From contig CAVXZE010000017.1 in assembly GCA_963766175.1 (NCBI GenBank), forward strand, positions 96,885 through 160,884: a DNA stretch of 64,000 nt. The letters run 5' to 3'. This stretch comes from CAVXZE01 sp963766175. GTDB taxonomy: Bacteria; Myxococcota_A; UBA9160; UBA6930. The position numbers were made by a program, and so were the translations under genes. The notes under the pieces were generated by a model, which was given only the letters and a program-made list of their open reading frames with translations, did not search any database and was not told the DNA's origin. This document shows, piece by piece, positions 34,635 to 42,841 of the stretch (its first letter is position 1; each line of letters opens with the position of its first letter).

Positions 34635-34772
34635 ACGGTCGTTCGAACGCGTTCTTCGTCAGGTCGCGCTGTGGGGTTTCTTCCTCAATCCTGAATTCAC
34701 AGAACTTTTTCAATCGCAGGCGCAGCAGCGTGCTAACTCCGAGGGGCAGGCAGGTGGAGGTGCGCACTCATC

Positions 34773-36317
34773 ATGAGAATCTTGCTGGTCACGCCCGCGA
34801 ATCCCCCGAGCTACTGGACCTATGACGCGATTCTCTCCACCCTCGACGTGGATTGCCTCTTTCCCAACCTCTCAATGCCCACCGTGGCGGGCCTCACTCC
34901 GCCGGAGCACGAGGTGGTGCTCTGCGACGAGAACGTGGAGGAGATCGATTTCGACTTCGAGGCGGACATCGTCGGCGTGACCGGCTTCATCGTCCATCGC
35001 GGGCGCATTCTGGAGATTGTCGAGGAATTCCGTCGCCGCGGGCGCTTCGTCGTGGTCGGTGGGCCCTTCGCCTCGCTGTGTCCCGATCAACTCCGGGGCC
35101 ACTGTGACGCGCTTTTCGTCGAAGAGGCCGAGCAGACCTGGCCGCAGTTCCTTCGGGACTTCGAGGCCGGAGTTCCGAAGAGCGAGTACCGCGCGGCCGA
35201 GAAGCCGGACCTCCGCAATTCTCCAATGCCCCGTTTCGACTTGCTCAAGATCGACCGCTACCACGCGCTCACCATCCAATTCGCGCGCGGTTGCCCCTTC
35301 AACTGCGAGTTCTGCGACATCATCACCATGTACGGGCGGAAGCCGCGGATGAAGAGCGTCGAGCAGGTGATGGCCGAGATCCGCGAGTGCCATCGCCTCG
35401 GCTCGCATCAGATATTCATCGTCGACGACAATTTCATCGGCAACAAGAAGGTCGCCAAGGAGCTGCTTCGCGAGATTGCGCGCTTCGGGCGCGAGAACCG
35501 CTATTCCGTCGATTTCAATACCGAGGTGTCCATCAACGTCGCACTCGATGACGAGCTTCTGGGTCTGCTACGCGAAGCGAACTTCACCACGCTCTTCATC
35601 GGCATCGAGAGCCCGCGGGTCGAGAGCCTGAAGGAAACCGGCAAGCATCAGAATCTCCACGAAGACCTGGTGAAGAGCGTTCGCAAGGTGCAGTCCTACG
35701 GTATCCAGGTCCAGGCGGGAATGATCGTCGGCTTCGACCACGACGACCAGTCGATCTTCGAGGAGCAGCTCCGGTTCGTCGAGGAAGCACGGATCCCCGT
35801 CTCCATGACCGGCATGCTCCAGGCCCTGCCCAAGACGCCTCTTCACGCCCGCATGAAGGAAGAGGGGAGGCTGGTGGCGGAGTCGGACGGGGATCAATTC
35901 GCATTCTCGAACATCGTTCCGAAGCGGATGACGCGCGTCGATCTGTTCCGGGGCTACCGCCAGCTGCTCAAGCGGCTCTACTCGTTTCAGAGCTATCGGA
36001 AACGCACCCTCGGCTTCCTGCTCAATCGCGGCGCGCAGGTAAAGCAGGGGCAGGTCTCCCTGCACCCGGGCGACCTGCGCCTGCTTGGACGCATACTCCG
36101 CGACACGGTGCTTCGCGGTGGTCTGCGCCGCGCGAGCTTCACACTCGGGCTGCTGGTTGAAACGCTCCTTCGGCGCCCCACACTATTCAAGGACGCCGTC
36201 TCTTTCGCGATCCTACACAAGGGCTTCGACGACTACATGCGGACGCTCGGCGAACAGCTGGATCGCGCAATCGCCGCGCTCGAGATCGAGGCGGTCGAGG
36301 CCGCGGAAGCGGAGTAG
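34773..36317 (+). CDS. B12-binding-domain radical SAM enzyme (DUF4070 type)
   Basis: 514 residues. The N-terminal third is a cobalamin-binding-like Rossmann domain (ADIVGVTGFIVHRGRILEIV, VVVGGPFASLCPDQL) without the DxHxxG motif, as in many class B enzymes. The radical SAM cluster is CPFNCEFCDI. The C-terminal part fits the DUF4070 extension seen in hopanoid-related enzymes such as HpnP and HpnJ. It probably performs methylation or rearrangement of an unactivated carbon. Two bases separate it from the broken ThDP gene. Confidence 0.87.
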   Translation: MRILLVTPANPPSYWTYDAILSTLDVDCLFPNLSMPTVAGLTPPEHEVVLCDENVEEIDFDFEADIVGVTGFIVHRGRILEIVEEFRRRGRFVVVGGPFASLCPDQLRGHCDALFVEEAEQTWPQFLRDFEAGVPKSEYRAAEKPDLRNSPMPRFDLLKIDRYHALTIQFARGCPFNCEFCDIITMYGRKPRMKSVEQVMAEIRECHRLGSHQIFIVDDNFIGNKKVAKELLREIARFGRENRYSVDFNTEVSINVALDDELLGLLREANFTTLFIGIESPRVESLKETGKHQNLHEDLVKSVRKVQSYGIQVQAGMIVGFDHDDQSIFEEQLRFVEEARIPVSMTGMLQALPKTPLHARMKEEGRLVAESDGDQFAFSNIVPKRMTRVDLFRGYRQLLKRLYSFQSYRKRTLGFLLNRGAQVKQGQVSLHPGDLRLLGRILRDTVLRGGLRRASFTLGLLVETLLRRPTLFKDAVSFAILHKGFDDYMRTLGEQLDRAIAALEIEAVEAAEAE

Positions 36318-36319
36318 AC

Positions 36320-37377
36320 ATGGCGAAGATAGACGGCGGGGCGATGCTGATCCGGGTTCTCCGGCAGGCGGGGATCGATACCCTCTTTACGCTGAACGGC
36401 GGGCATCTGGATGCGATCTTCCAGGCGGCGTCCGACGATGGCATGCGCCTGATCGACACCCGCCACGAACAGGCGGCCGGGGCGCCGGGCTGATTCCGAG
36501 CGGTGCGCGTCTGATCCAGGTGGACATCGCGGCCGAGGAGATCGGTCGCAACCGGACCGTGGACCTCGGCATCGCGGCCGATTGTCGCGAGGCGGTTCGC
36601 GCCCTGGATGCCGCCGCATCGGGTCTGGACTGGCCGGATCGCAGCGCCTGGGGGGAGGGGATCCGCCAGGTGCGCGATGCCCATCGCACCATGTTTGCCG
36701 CGGCTTTGGAGAACGACAAGTCGCCGATCCGCCCCTACCGGCTCGCCTCCGAGATCGCCCGAGCACTTCCTCGCGGAGCCATCGTCGCGGCCGACGGCGG
36801 CGAAACCTCCTCGTGGATGGAGACCGTCGCCGAGGTGCACGGCGGCGGGCACTACATGTCCCACGGCTACCTCGGCTGCCTCGGCACCGGCATGGCCTTC
36901 GCGATCGCCGCCAAGGTCGCGCACCCTGATCGCCCGGTGCTGTGCATCATCGGAGATGGGTCGGTGGGTCTCAACTTCGCCGAGTTCGACACCATGGTGA
37001 GACACGGGCTCGCGATCGTGACCGTAATCAACAACGACCAGCTCTGGGGCATGTCCGCCCACGGGCAGGATCTGATCTACGGAAAGGAGCGACGGGTCGT
37101 CACCGAGCTTGCGCCCACTCGCTACGATCAGGCCGCTGCGGGCTTCGGTTGCCACGGGGAGCACGTGGTGGATCCCGCCGCACTGCCCGCCGCCCTGGAG
37201 CGCGCCTTCGCCAGTGGAAAGCCTGCTTGCGTGAACGTGATGACGGACGGCTCGGTGATTCCCCCGATCACCCTGGCCATGGTTGGCACCTTGACCCAGA
37301 CGGACGAGGGAGCTCCTCAGGAAGAGTCGAAGGACCAGAGCATCCGCATCCCCTACTACGAGAATCTGAAGGAATAG
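36320..37377 (+). pseudogene. ThDP-dependent enzyme gene with internal deletion and frameshift
   Basis: The first 57 codons (to TGA at 36491-36493) encode the start of an acetolactate-synthase-like PYR domain, including the catalytic Glu in RHEQAAG. Immediately after, another frame (from about 36487) continues with IPSGARLIQVDIAAEE and the complete PP domain, with the ThDP motif GDGSVGLNFAEFDTM...VINND. The stretch that should link them, about 200-230 residues of PYR and central domains, is missing. The PP half still looks well conserved, so the lesion is recent or an assembly join. Follows the radical SAM gene in an operon-like position. Confidence 0.8.
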
Positions 37378-37380
37378 GGA

Positions 37381-39099
37381 TCAGCGCGGCCTCTCGGGGG
37401 AGCCTTTCGACTTATTCGCGATCTTGGCCCAGCTGTCGCGGAGGGTGACGGTGCGGTTGAAGACAAGGGCCCCCTCGGCCGAGTCCGGATCGACGCAGAA
37501 ATAGCCGAGCCTCTCGAACTGATACTGGCTTCCGGGGCTGGCGCCGGCCAGACTCGGCTCGATTCGGCAGCCGCTGACGACCTCCAACGAGCGCGGGTTC
37601 AGAGAGGAGGTGAGATCCTCCCCCTCGCCGACATCGTCTGGATTTTCCCGGTTGAACAGTACGTCGTAGAGGCGGCACTCTGCCTGGAGGGCGTGGGATG
37701 CCGAGACCCAGTGGAGGGTGCCCCGGACCTTGCGGCCGTCGGGGGCGTCGCCGCCCCGGGTGGCGGGGTCGTAGGTGCAGCGCAGCTCGACGATCTCGCC
37801 GCTCTCCTCGTCCTTGACGACGCCGACACAGGTGATGAAGTAGGCGTAGCGGAGGCGCACTTCGCGGCCAGGGGCGAGTCGGAAGAACTTCTTCGGGGGG
37901 TCTTCTAGAAAGTCGTCGCGCTCGATGTAGAGGACGCGGGAGAAGGGAACCTGCCGCTTTCCCATCGCCGGGTCCTCGGGGTTGTTCACCGCCTCCAGCT
38001 CTTCCACCCCCTCCTCGGGGTAGTTCTCGATGACCACGCGGAGTGGGCGGAGCACCGCCATCACCCGAGGGGCCCGTTGGTTCAGGTCCTCGCGGATGCT
38101 GTGCTCGAGTCGGGCCAGCTGGATGACGTTCTCGCGCCGGGCCACGCCGACGCCCTCGCTGAAGCTGCGGATCGAGCGGGGCGTGTATCCCCTGCGGCGG
38201 AGAGCCGCGATGGTGGGCATACGGGGGTCGTCCCAGCCTGCGACGTGACCGTCCTCCACCAGCTTCCGCAGACGGCGCTTGCTCACGACCGTGTGGCTCA
38301 GGTTGAGGCGTGCGAACTCGATCTGCTGGGGTCGCGAGGGGGCGTCGACCTGCTCGACGATCCAGTCGTAGAGGGGGCGGCGATCCGCGAACTCGAGCGT
38401 GCAGAGCGAGTGGGTGATGTGCTCGATTGCGTCAGAGAGGCTGTGGGCGAAGTCGTACATCGGGTAGATCGGCCAGGCATCCCCGGTGCGGTGGTGTGGG
38501 GCTGCGACGATCCGGTAGAGGATCGGATCCCGCATCGGCAGGACCGGGGAGGCCATGTCGATCTTGGCGCGAAGGGTCCGGGCGCCGGGTGCGAACTCGC
38601 CTTCGCGCATGCGCCGGAAGAGGTCGAGATTCTCCTGCGCAGACCGTGTCCGGTGGGGGCTATCGGTTCCGGGTGTCGTGAGTGTCCCTCGGCGCTCCAG
38701 GATCCCGTCGGAGCTGAGGTCGCAGACGAAGGCTTTGCCCCGCTCGATCAGCTGCAGGGCGAACTGGTAGAGCTGCTCGAAATAGTCCGAGGCGAAGTAG
38801 AGATGCTCTCCCCAGTCGACTCCCAGCCAGCGCAGGTCGCGCAGCTGGGCCTCGACGTACGCCGCTTCCTCCGCACTCGGATTGGTGTCGTCGAAGCGTA
38901 AATGGAAGACGCCGCCCTCGAACTCCTCGGCGATGCCGAAGTTGAGGTAGATGGCCTTGGTGTGGCCGATGTGCAGGAATCCGTTCGGCTCGGGCGGAAA
39001 CCGGGTGACGACGCGGCCGTCGTTCTTGTTCGCCTCCAGATCTCGCCGAATGATGCTGCGAATGAAGTCGTCGGGGCGCGTCGGTTGGTCCGCGGACAC
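37381..39099 (-). CDS. glnS: Glutaminyl-tRNA synthetase
   Basis: 572 residues, close to the usual length. The class I signature is PPEPNGFLHIGHTKAIYLNF and the KMSKS equivalent is VVSKRRL. The C-terminal anticodon-binding beta barrels are complete (VLYIERDDFLEDPPKKFFRL, RGTLHWVSASHAL). GlnRS instead of the amidotransferase route charges tRNA-Gln here. Four bases separate its stop from the convergent ThDP pseudogene. Confidence 0.97.
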   Translation of the reverse strand: MSADQPTRPDDFIRSIIRRDLEANKNDGRVVTRFPPEPNGFLHIGHTKAIYLNFGIAEEFEGGVFHLRFDDTNPSAEEAAYVEAQLRDLRWLGVDWGEHLYFASDYFEQLYQFALQLIERGKAFVCDLSSDGILERRGTLTTPGTDSPHRTRSAQENLDLFRRMREGEFAPGARTLRAKIDMASPVLPMRDPILYRIVAAPHHRTGDAWPIYPMYDFAHSLSDAIEHITHSLCTLEFADRRPLYDWIVEQVDAPSRPQQIEFARLNLSHTVVSKRRLRKLVEDGHVAGWDDPRMPTIAALRRRGYTPRSIRSFSEGVGVARRENVIQLARLEHSIREDLNQRAPRVMAVLRPLRVVIENYPEEGVEELEAVNNPEDPAMGKRQVPFSRVLYIERDDFLEDPPKKFFRLAPGREVRLRYAYFITCVGVVKDEESGEIVELRCTYDPATRGGDAPDGRKVRGTLHWVSASHALQAECRLYDVLFNRENPDDVGEGEDLTSSLNPRSLEVVSGCRIEPSLAGASPGSQYQFERLGYFCVDPDSAEGALVFNRTVTLRDSWAKIANKSKGSPERPR

Positions 39100-39280
39100 G
39101 GGAATCCTCTGTGATGGGCCTTCGAGGAGGGGCCGAGAGGGATTGTACGGCTTCCGGGCGGCGAAATCCGGGAACCGCTGGGGAATCGCCGCGGTGGGGG
39201 AGTCGGGTTCCTCGCGGCCTCAAAGCACTGATCAAGTCTGGCCTTCGGGCGGTCGATTGCACACTCCAGGGGGTATCTGC

Positions 39281-40027
39281 ATGGGGCTCTGGACGGCCAT
39301 CGGATTCGTCGCGTTCATGGTATCGAGCTTGGTGATCGGGATCCGCCTGCTGGTCCTCTGGAACCGCAGCCGCCGGCTTCCCGAGCTCCTGATCGCCTGT
39401 GGGATCCTCGGCATCGGGCCGGTCGGGTTCTCCTTTACCCTGATCGCCACCTCCAGCGGCGAGACGTCTCCGACGCTCGCCTCCGTCTGCCTGGCAGCCG
39501 CTCTGCTCTCGACTTCGGCGGGGGCCTTCGCCGCTGCCATCTTCAACTGGCGGGTGTTTCGGCCCGACGCGCCCGAGCTGCGTGTGGTGGTAGGGATCGT
39601 GGCAGTTCTCTTCGTCATCGCCTTCGTCTGGGAAGCCATCACCTCGGGATTTGCGGATGCGACCGCGTCAGATTCCGGCTTCCGTCTCTACTCGGTGCTC
39701 AGCACCGCCGTTCTGCTCTGGGGTGCCGCCGAATCCCTCCGCTACTTCGCGATGATGCGGCGCCGGGCGAAGCTTGGGCTCGCGGATCCGCTCGTCACCA
39801 ATCGCTTTCTGCTCTGGGGACTCGGCATCGGTGCCGCGGGGGTCGGCTCCGCGATCTCGATCACTGTCTGCACGGTTACCGGTCAGCACATGCTGGCGAT
39901 CCCCTGGGTCACCATCAGCAACTCGCTCCACGGCTTCACCGCGGCGGCCCTGATGTGGGTGGCCTTCATTCCCCCGGGCTTCTATCGGCGCTTCATCGAG
40001 TCGCGTTCCCAGCAACTCGCTGCGTGA
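39281..40027 (+). CDS. Seven-helix membrane protein of unknown function
   Basis: 248 residues with about seven hydrophobic segments (for example AIGFVAFMVSSLVIGIRLLV, LLWGLGIGAAGVGSAISITV, LHGFTAAALMWVAFIPPGFY). It resembles the membrane-sensor halves of some signalling proteins, but no cytoplasmic output domain is attached. The ATG at 39281 follows AGGGGG; longer frames upstream overlap glnS and are rejected. Convergent with the lyase gene 18 bases on. Confidence 0.7.
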   Translation: MGLWTAIGFVAFMVSSLVIGIRLLVLWNRSRRLPELLIACGILGIGPVGFSFTLIATSSGETSPTLASVCLAAALLSTSAGAFAAAIFNWRVFRPDAPELRVVVGIVAVLFVIAFVWEAITSGFADATASDSGFRLYSVLSTAVLLWGAAESLRYFAMMRRRAKLGLADPLVTNRFLLWGLGIGAAGVGSAISITVCTVTGQHMLAIPWVTISNSLHGFTAAALMWVAFIPPGFYRRFIESRSQQLAA

Positions 40028-40045
40028 TCGCGTCTCGAGGGCCGT

Positions 40046-40918
40046 TCAGCCCTTGTAGCGAGCGTCGTCCTGGTAGCGCTCTTCGACACCGATCAGCCGG
40101 TTGAACTCGTCGAAGCTCGTCATGCGGCCCTCGAGATCCCGGGTGGATGCGGTCGCGCGGATCTGCCGGTAGGTCTCCTCGAGGGCGCGAGCCGAGGCGT
40201 AGAGCCCCGAGAGCACGAATCCGACGCTGAAGAAACCCATCTCCTGGAGCTCCTCCAGGCTGCAAAGCGGGGTCCGGCCGCCCTCGATCAAATTGACGAC
40301 CAGGGGAGGCGGCAGCTCGGAGCCGATCCTGCGAAGCTCCTCTAGGGTTCGCGGCCCCTCCACGAAGAGCAGGCTGGCGCCGGCCTCCTTGTACAGCCTG
40401 GCCCTGCGGATGGCCTCGTCGAGTCCGTGGGTCTCCAGCGCATCGGTGCGAGCTGTGATGACGAAGGAGGCCTCTCCCCGGGCGTCTACCGCCGCTCGGA
40501 TCTTCGCCGCGTGCTCCTCGGCGGGCACCACCTCCTTGCCCCGCATGTGTCCGCAGCGCTTCGGCCACACCTGGTCCTCCAGCAGCACCCCCCGGGCACC
40601 CATGGCCAGCAGCTCGCGCACCATCCGCTGGACGTTGAGCGGTCCGCCGTAGCCGGTATCGCCGTCGACGACGACGCCGATGCGGACGGCGGCAGTCACG
40701 CGGCGGGCCGTGTCGAGGATCTCGCTCTGAGTGAGCAGGCCGAAGTCCGGCTCGCCCAGGAAGGAGGCGGCCACGCCGTAGCCGGTGAGGACCACAACCG
40801 GGAACCCGGCGCGCTCGGCGAGCTTTGCAGACAGCACGTCGTAGACCCCGGGCACGACCATCATCTCGCCGGCGGCCACCAGAGGGTGAACGCCGCTGTC
40901 AGTATCCTGATTCGCCAT
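40046..40918 (-). CDS. Isocitrate lyase/PEP mutase-family enzyme
   Basis: 290 residues. The barrel shows VVVDGDTGYGG (metal-binding Asp), EDQVWPKRCGHMRGKEVV, in which CGH is the active-site Cys loop of isocitrate- and methylisocitrate-lyases, and VITARTDAL. The likely reaction is cleavage of a 2-methylisocitrate-like C-C bond; phosphonopyruvate hydrolases or oxaloacetate decarboxylases of the same family cannot be excluded. The ATG at 40918 has GAGGAGG nine bases upstream. Divergent from the SDR gene. Confidence 0.88.
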   Translation of the reverse strand: MANQDTDSGVHPLVAAGEMMVVPGVYDVLSAKLAERAGFPVVVLTGYGVAASFLGEPDFGLLTQSEILDTARRVTAAVRIGVVVDGDTGYGGPLNVQRMVRELLAMGARGVLLEDQVWPKRCGHMRGKEVVPAEEHAAKIRAAVDARGEASFVITARTDALETHGLDEAIRRARLYKEAGASLLFVEGPRTLEELRRIGSELPPPLVVNLIEGGRTPLCSLEELQEMGFFSVGFVLSGLYASARALEETYRQIRATASTRDLEGRMTSFDEFNRLIGVEERYQDDARYKG

Positions 40919-41069
40919 GGTTCCGGTCCTCCTCACCGTTCGCTTCTCGGCGCGGAATGTACACGGCCTCGGCGCGCTCCACCGCCGGGCCGCTCGCAGT
41001 CGTCGATCCGATTGACCCGGCTTCGAAGCGAGGCGAGTATTGGCCTCGACGCGATTGGAGGAGATTCAG

Positions 41070-41951
41070 ATGCGGGAGTTCAGGGACAAGGTTGCTGTGG
41101 TCACCGGCGGTGCCAGCGGAATCGGTCTGGCGATGGCAGAGCGGTTCGCCCGCGAGGGAATGAAGCTGGTCCTCGCCGATGTCGAGAAGGAACGCCTCGA
41201 CGAGGTGACGGCGAGGTTCCGGAAGGACGGGATCGAGGTGCTCGGTGTCGAGACCGACGTCTCCGATGCGGAGCAGATGGATGCGCTCGGCACGGCCACT
41301 CTGGATGCCTTCGGCGCCGCTCACATCGTCTGCAACAACGCCGGTGTTGCAGCCGGAGGGCGCTCGTGGGAGCTCACCACTGCAGACTGGAAGTGGGTGA
41401 TCGACGTAAATCTCTGGGGAGTGATCCACGGCATCCGCGTCTTTGCCCCTGGCCTCATCGCCCAAGGTGAGGGCCACATCGTCAACACCGCTTCGGTCGC
41501 GGGCCTCCTCTCGGTGCCAGGACTCGGACCCTACAGCGTGACCAAGCACGGCGTCGTCACGCTCTCGGAGACCCTCTACGGGGAGCTGGTTGCGATCGGC
41601 TCCAAGGTCCGGGTCTCGGTGCTATGTCCGAGCTGGGTGAAGACGGGCATCTTCGAGGCGGATCGCAACCGGCCGGCGGCTGACTCCAATCCGGAGACGG
41701 AAGAGGAGCGGGCGCACCTGGCGCAGTACAAGCAGCTCGGGGCGCTGCTTCTCGCCGACGCCATGTCGGCTTCGGACGTGGCGGAGAGCGTCTTCGACGC
41801 CGTTGTCGAAGAGCGGTTCTACATCCTCACCCACGAAGATACCATGCCCGCCGTCCAGCTCCGGCTGGCCAACATCCTCGAGCGTCGCAACCCGGAGCCC
41901 CTGCTCTTTCCCGACGGAATGCCGAGCTTCATCGATCCGGTCTCAAAGTGA
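41070..41951 (+). CDS. Short-chain dehydrogenase/reductase
   Basis: 293 residues, Rossmann fold. TGGASGIGLAMAERF binds the cofactor, CNNAGV follows, and the catalytic Ser-Tyr-Lys are in NTASVAGLLSVPGLGPYSVTK. Asp after the second strand (LADVEKERLDE) suggests NAD(H) preference. Substrate unknown. The ATG at 41070 follows GGAGGAG. A free-standing gene between the lyase and the selenoprotein, 85 bases from the latter. Confidence 0.9.
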   Translation: MREFRDKVAVVTGGASGIGLAMAERFAREGMKLVLADVEKERLDEVTARFRKDGIEVLGVETDVSDAEQMDALGTATLDAFGAAHIVCNNAGVAAGGRSWELTTADWKWVIDVNLWGVIHGIRVFAPGLIAQGEGHIVNTASVAGLLSVPGLGPYSVTKHGVVTLSETLYGELVAIGSKVRVSVLCPSWVKTGIFEADRNRPAADSNPETEEERAHLAQYKQLGALLLADAMSASDVAESVFDAVVEERFYILTHEDTMPAVQLRLANILERRNPEPLLFPDGMPSFIDPVSK

Positions 41952-42036
41952 CCTTGCCTCGCCCCGGCCGGGTCTCCAGGGTTTTCTTGTTGCCAGCGCT
42001 CGGGAAACTGTCAGAATCGAAATCGAGGAGGCGACC

Positions 42037-42792
42037 GTGATCGAAGCAGGCAAGAAGGCTCCCGGGTTCAGTCTGAAGGATCAATTCCAGCGCGAGATTT
42101 CTCTCTCGCAGTTCAAAGGGCGGCGGCACGTGTTGCTGCTCTTCTATCCCCTCGACTACACCCCCACCTGAAGCGTGGAGGTCCCGGGTGTGCAGGCGCT
42201 CCTGCCGCGCTTCCGGGCTGCCCACACCCAGGTCCTGGGTGTCAGCGTCGACAGCGTCTATTGCCACCTCAACTGGGCGAAGGATCTCGGTGGTGTTTCC
42301 TTCCCGCTCCTGGCGGATTTTCACCCCAAGGGCGAAGTCGCCCGCGCCTACGGACTGTACCTGGAGGGCGCCGGCATCACGGATCGCGCCACCGTGCTCA
42401 TCGACGCAGCGGGAGTGGTCCGTCACGCCTCCTCCGTGGGCCCTGGTGGTCAGCGAGACATTGGGGAGCTCGCGGCCGAGTGCGAGCGGCTGGACGGGAG
42501 CTACTCGGAGCCCGTCGAGGATTTCGCCGATCCGCCGGGACTGCCCGAGGGCGGACTCCTCTACGTGAAGAGCTCCTGCGGCTTCTCTCGCGCGGCGCTG
42601 CTCGCCCGTGACAACCTCCATCTCTCAGAGGGTATCGCGGTGAAGAACGTGAGCGAAGACGCCGCCTCCCGTGAGGCCCTGGTGCAGGCAAGCGGGAGCG
42701 AGCAGGCGCCGTGCCTGGTGATCGGCGGAGAGACGATCCAGGAGTCCGCCGACATCGTCACCCGCCTGTTGGAGGCGACCGCCCCGGTCTAG
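42037..42792 (+). CDS. Selenocysteine-containing peroxiredoxin-glutaredoxin fusion
   Basis: Read with UGA at 42169-42171 as selenocysteine this is a 251-residue protein; both halves are in the same frame. Residues 1-150 form an AhpC/TSA-like peroxiredoxin; the peroxidatic motif PxxxTxxC reads FYPLDYTPTU with U45 exactly at the catalytic Cys. Downstream homology continues unbroken (VLGVSVDSVYCHLNWAKDLG, SFPLLADFHPKGEVARAYGL). The last 80 residues are glutaredoxin-like with CGFS, a cis-Pro APCLV and GGETIQESADIV. GTG start at 42037 follows GAGGAG. A SECIS-like hairpin lies at 42183-42217. Without recoding the product would be 44 residues and inactive. Confidence 0.83.
42183..42217 (+). promoter_or_regulatory. 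bSECIS-like hairpin after the UGA codon
   Basis: CCCGG (42183-42187) pairs with CCGGG (42213-42217); inside, GCAGG (42192-42196) pairs with CCTGC (42201-42205) around the loop CGCT. The apical loop guanine is 27 bases past the UGA, within the 16-37 base window used by bacterial SelB-binding hairpins. Coding frame runs through it. Confidence 0.65.
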
Positions 42793-42800
42793 CCCTGAGC

Positions 42801-42832
42801 GGGGACGTTGTTGAGGATTCAACAACGTCCCC
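42801..42832. terminator. Perfect 14-bp hairpin, bidirectional terminator or REP-like element
   Basis: GGGGACGTTGTTGA (42801-42814) and TCAACAACGTCCCC (42819-42832) are perfect complements around loop GGAT, lying between two convergent genes eight to ten bases from each stop. No uridine tract; it may be a REP-type palindrome. Confidence 0.7.
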
Positions 42833-42841
42833 GTCTATGCG

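Noticed and set aside
36491..36493. UGA in the ThDP gene considered as selenocysteine
   Set aside because: Downstream homology continues in a different frame and about 200 residues are missing; no hairpin and further stops follow in frame, so it is a deletion with frameshift.
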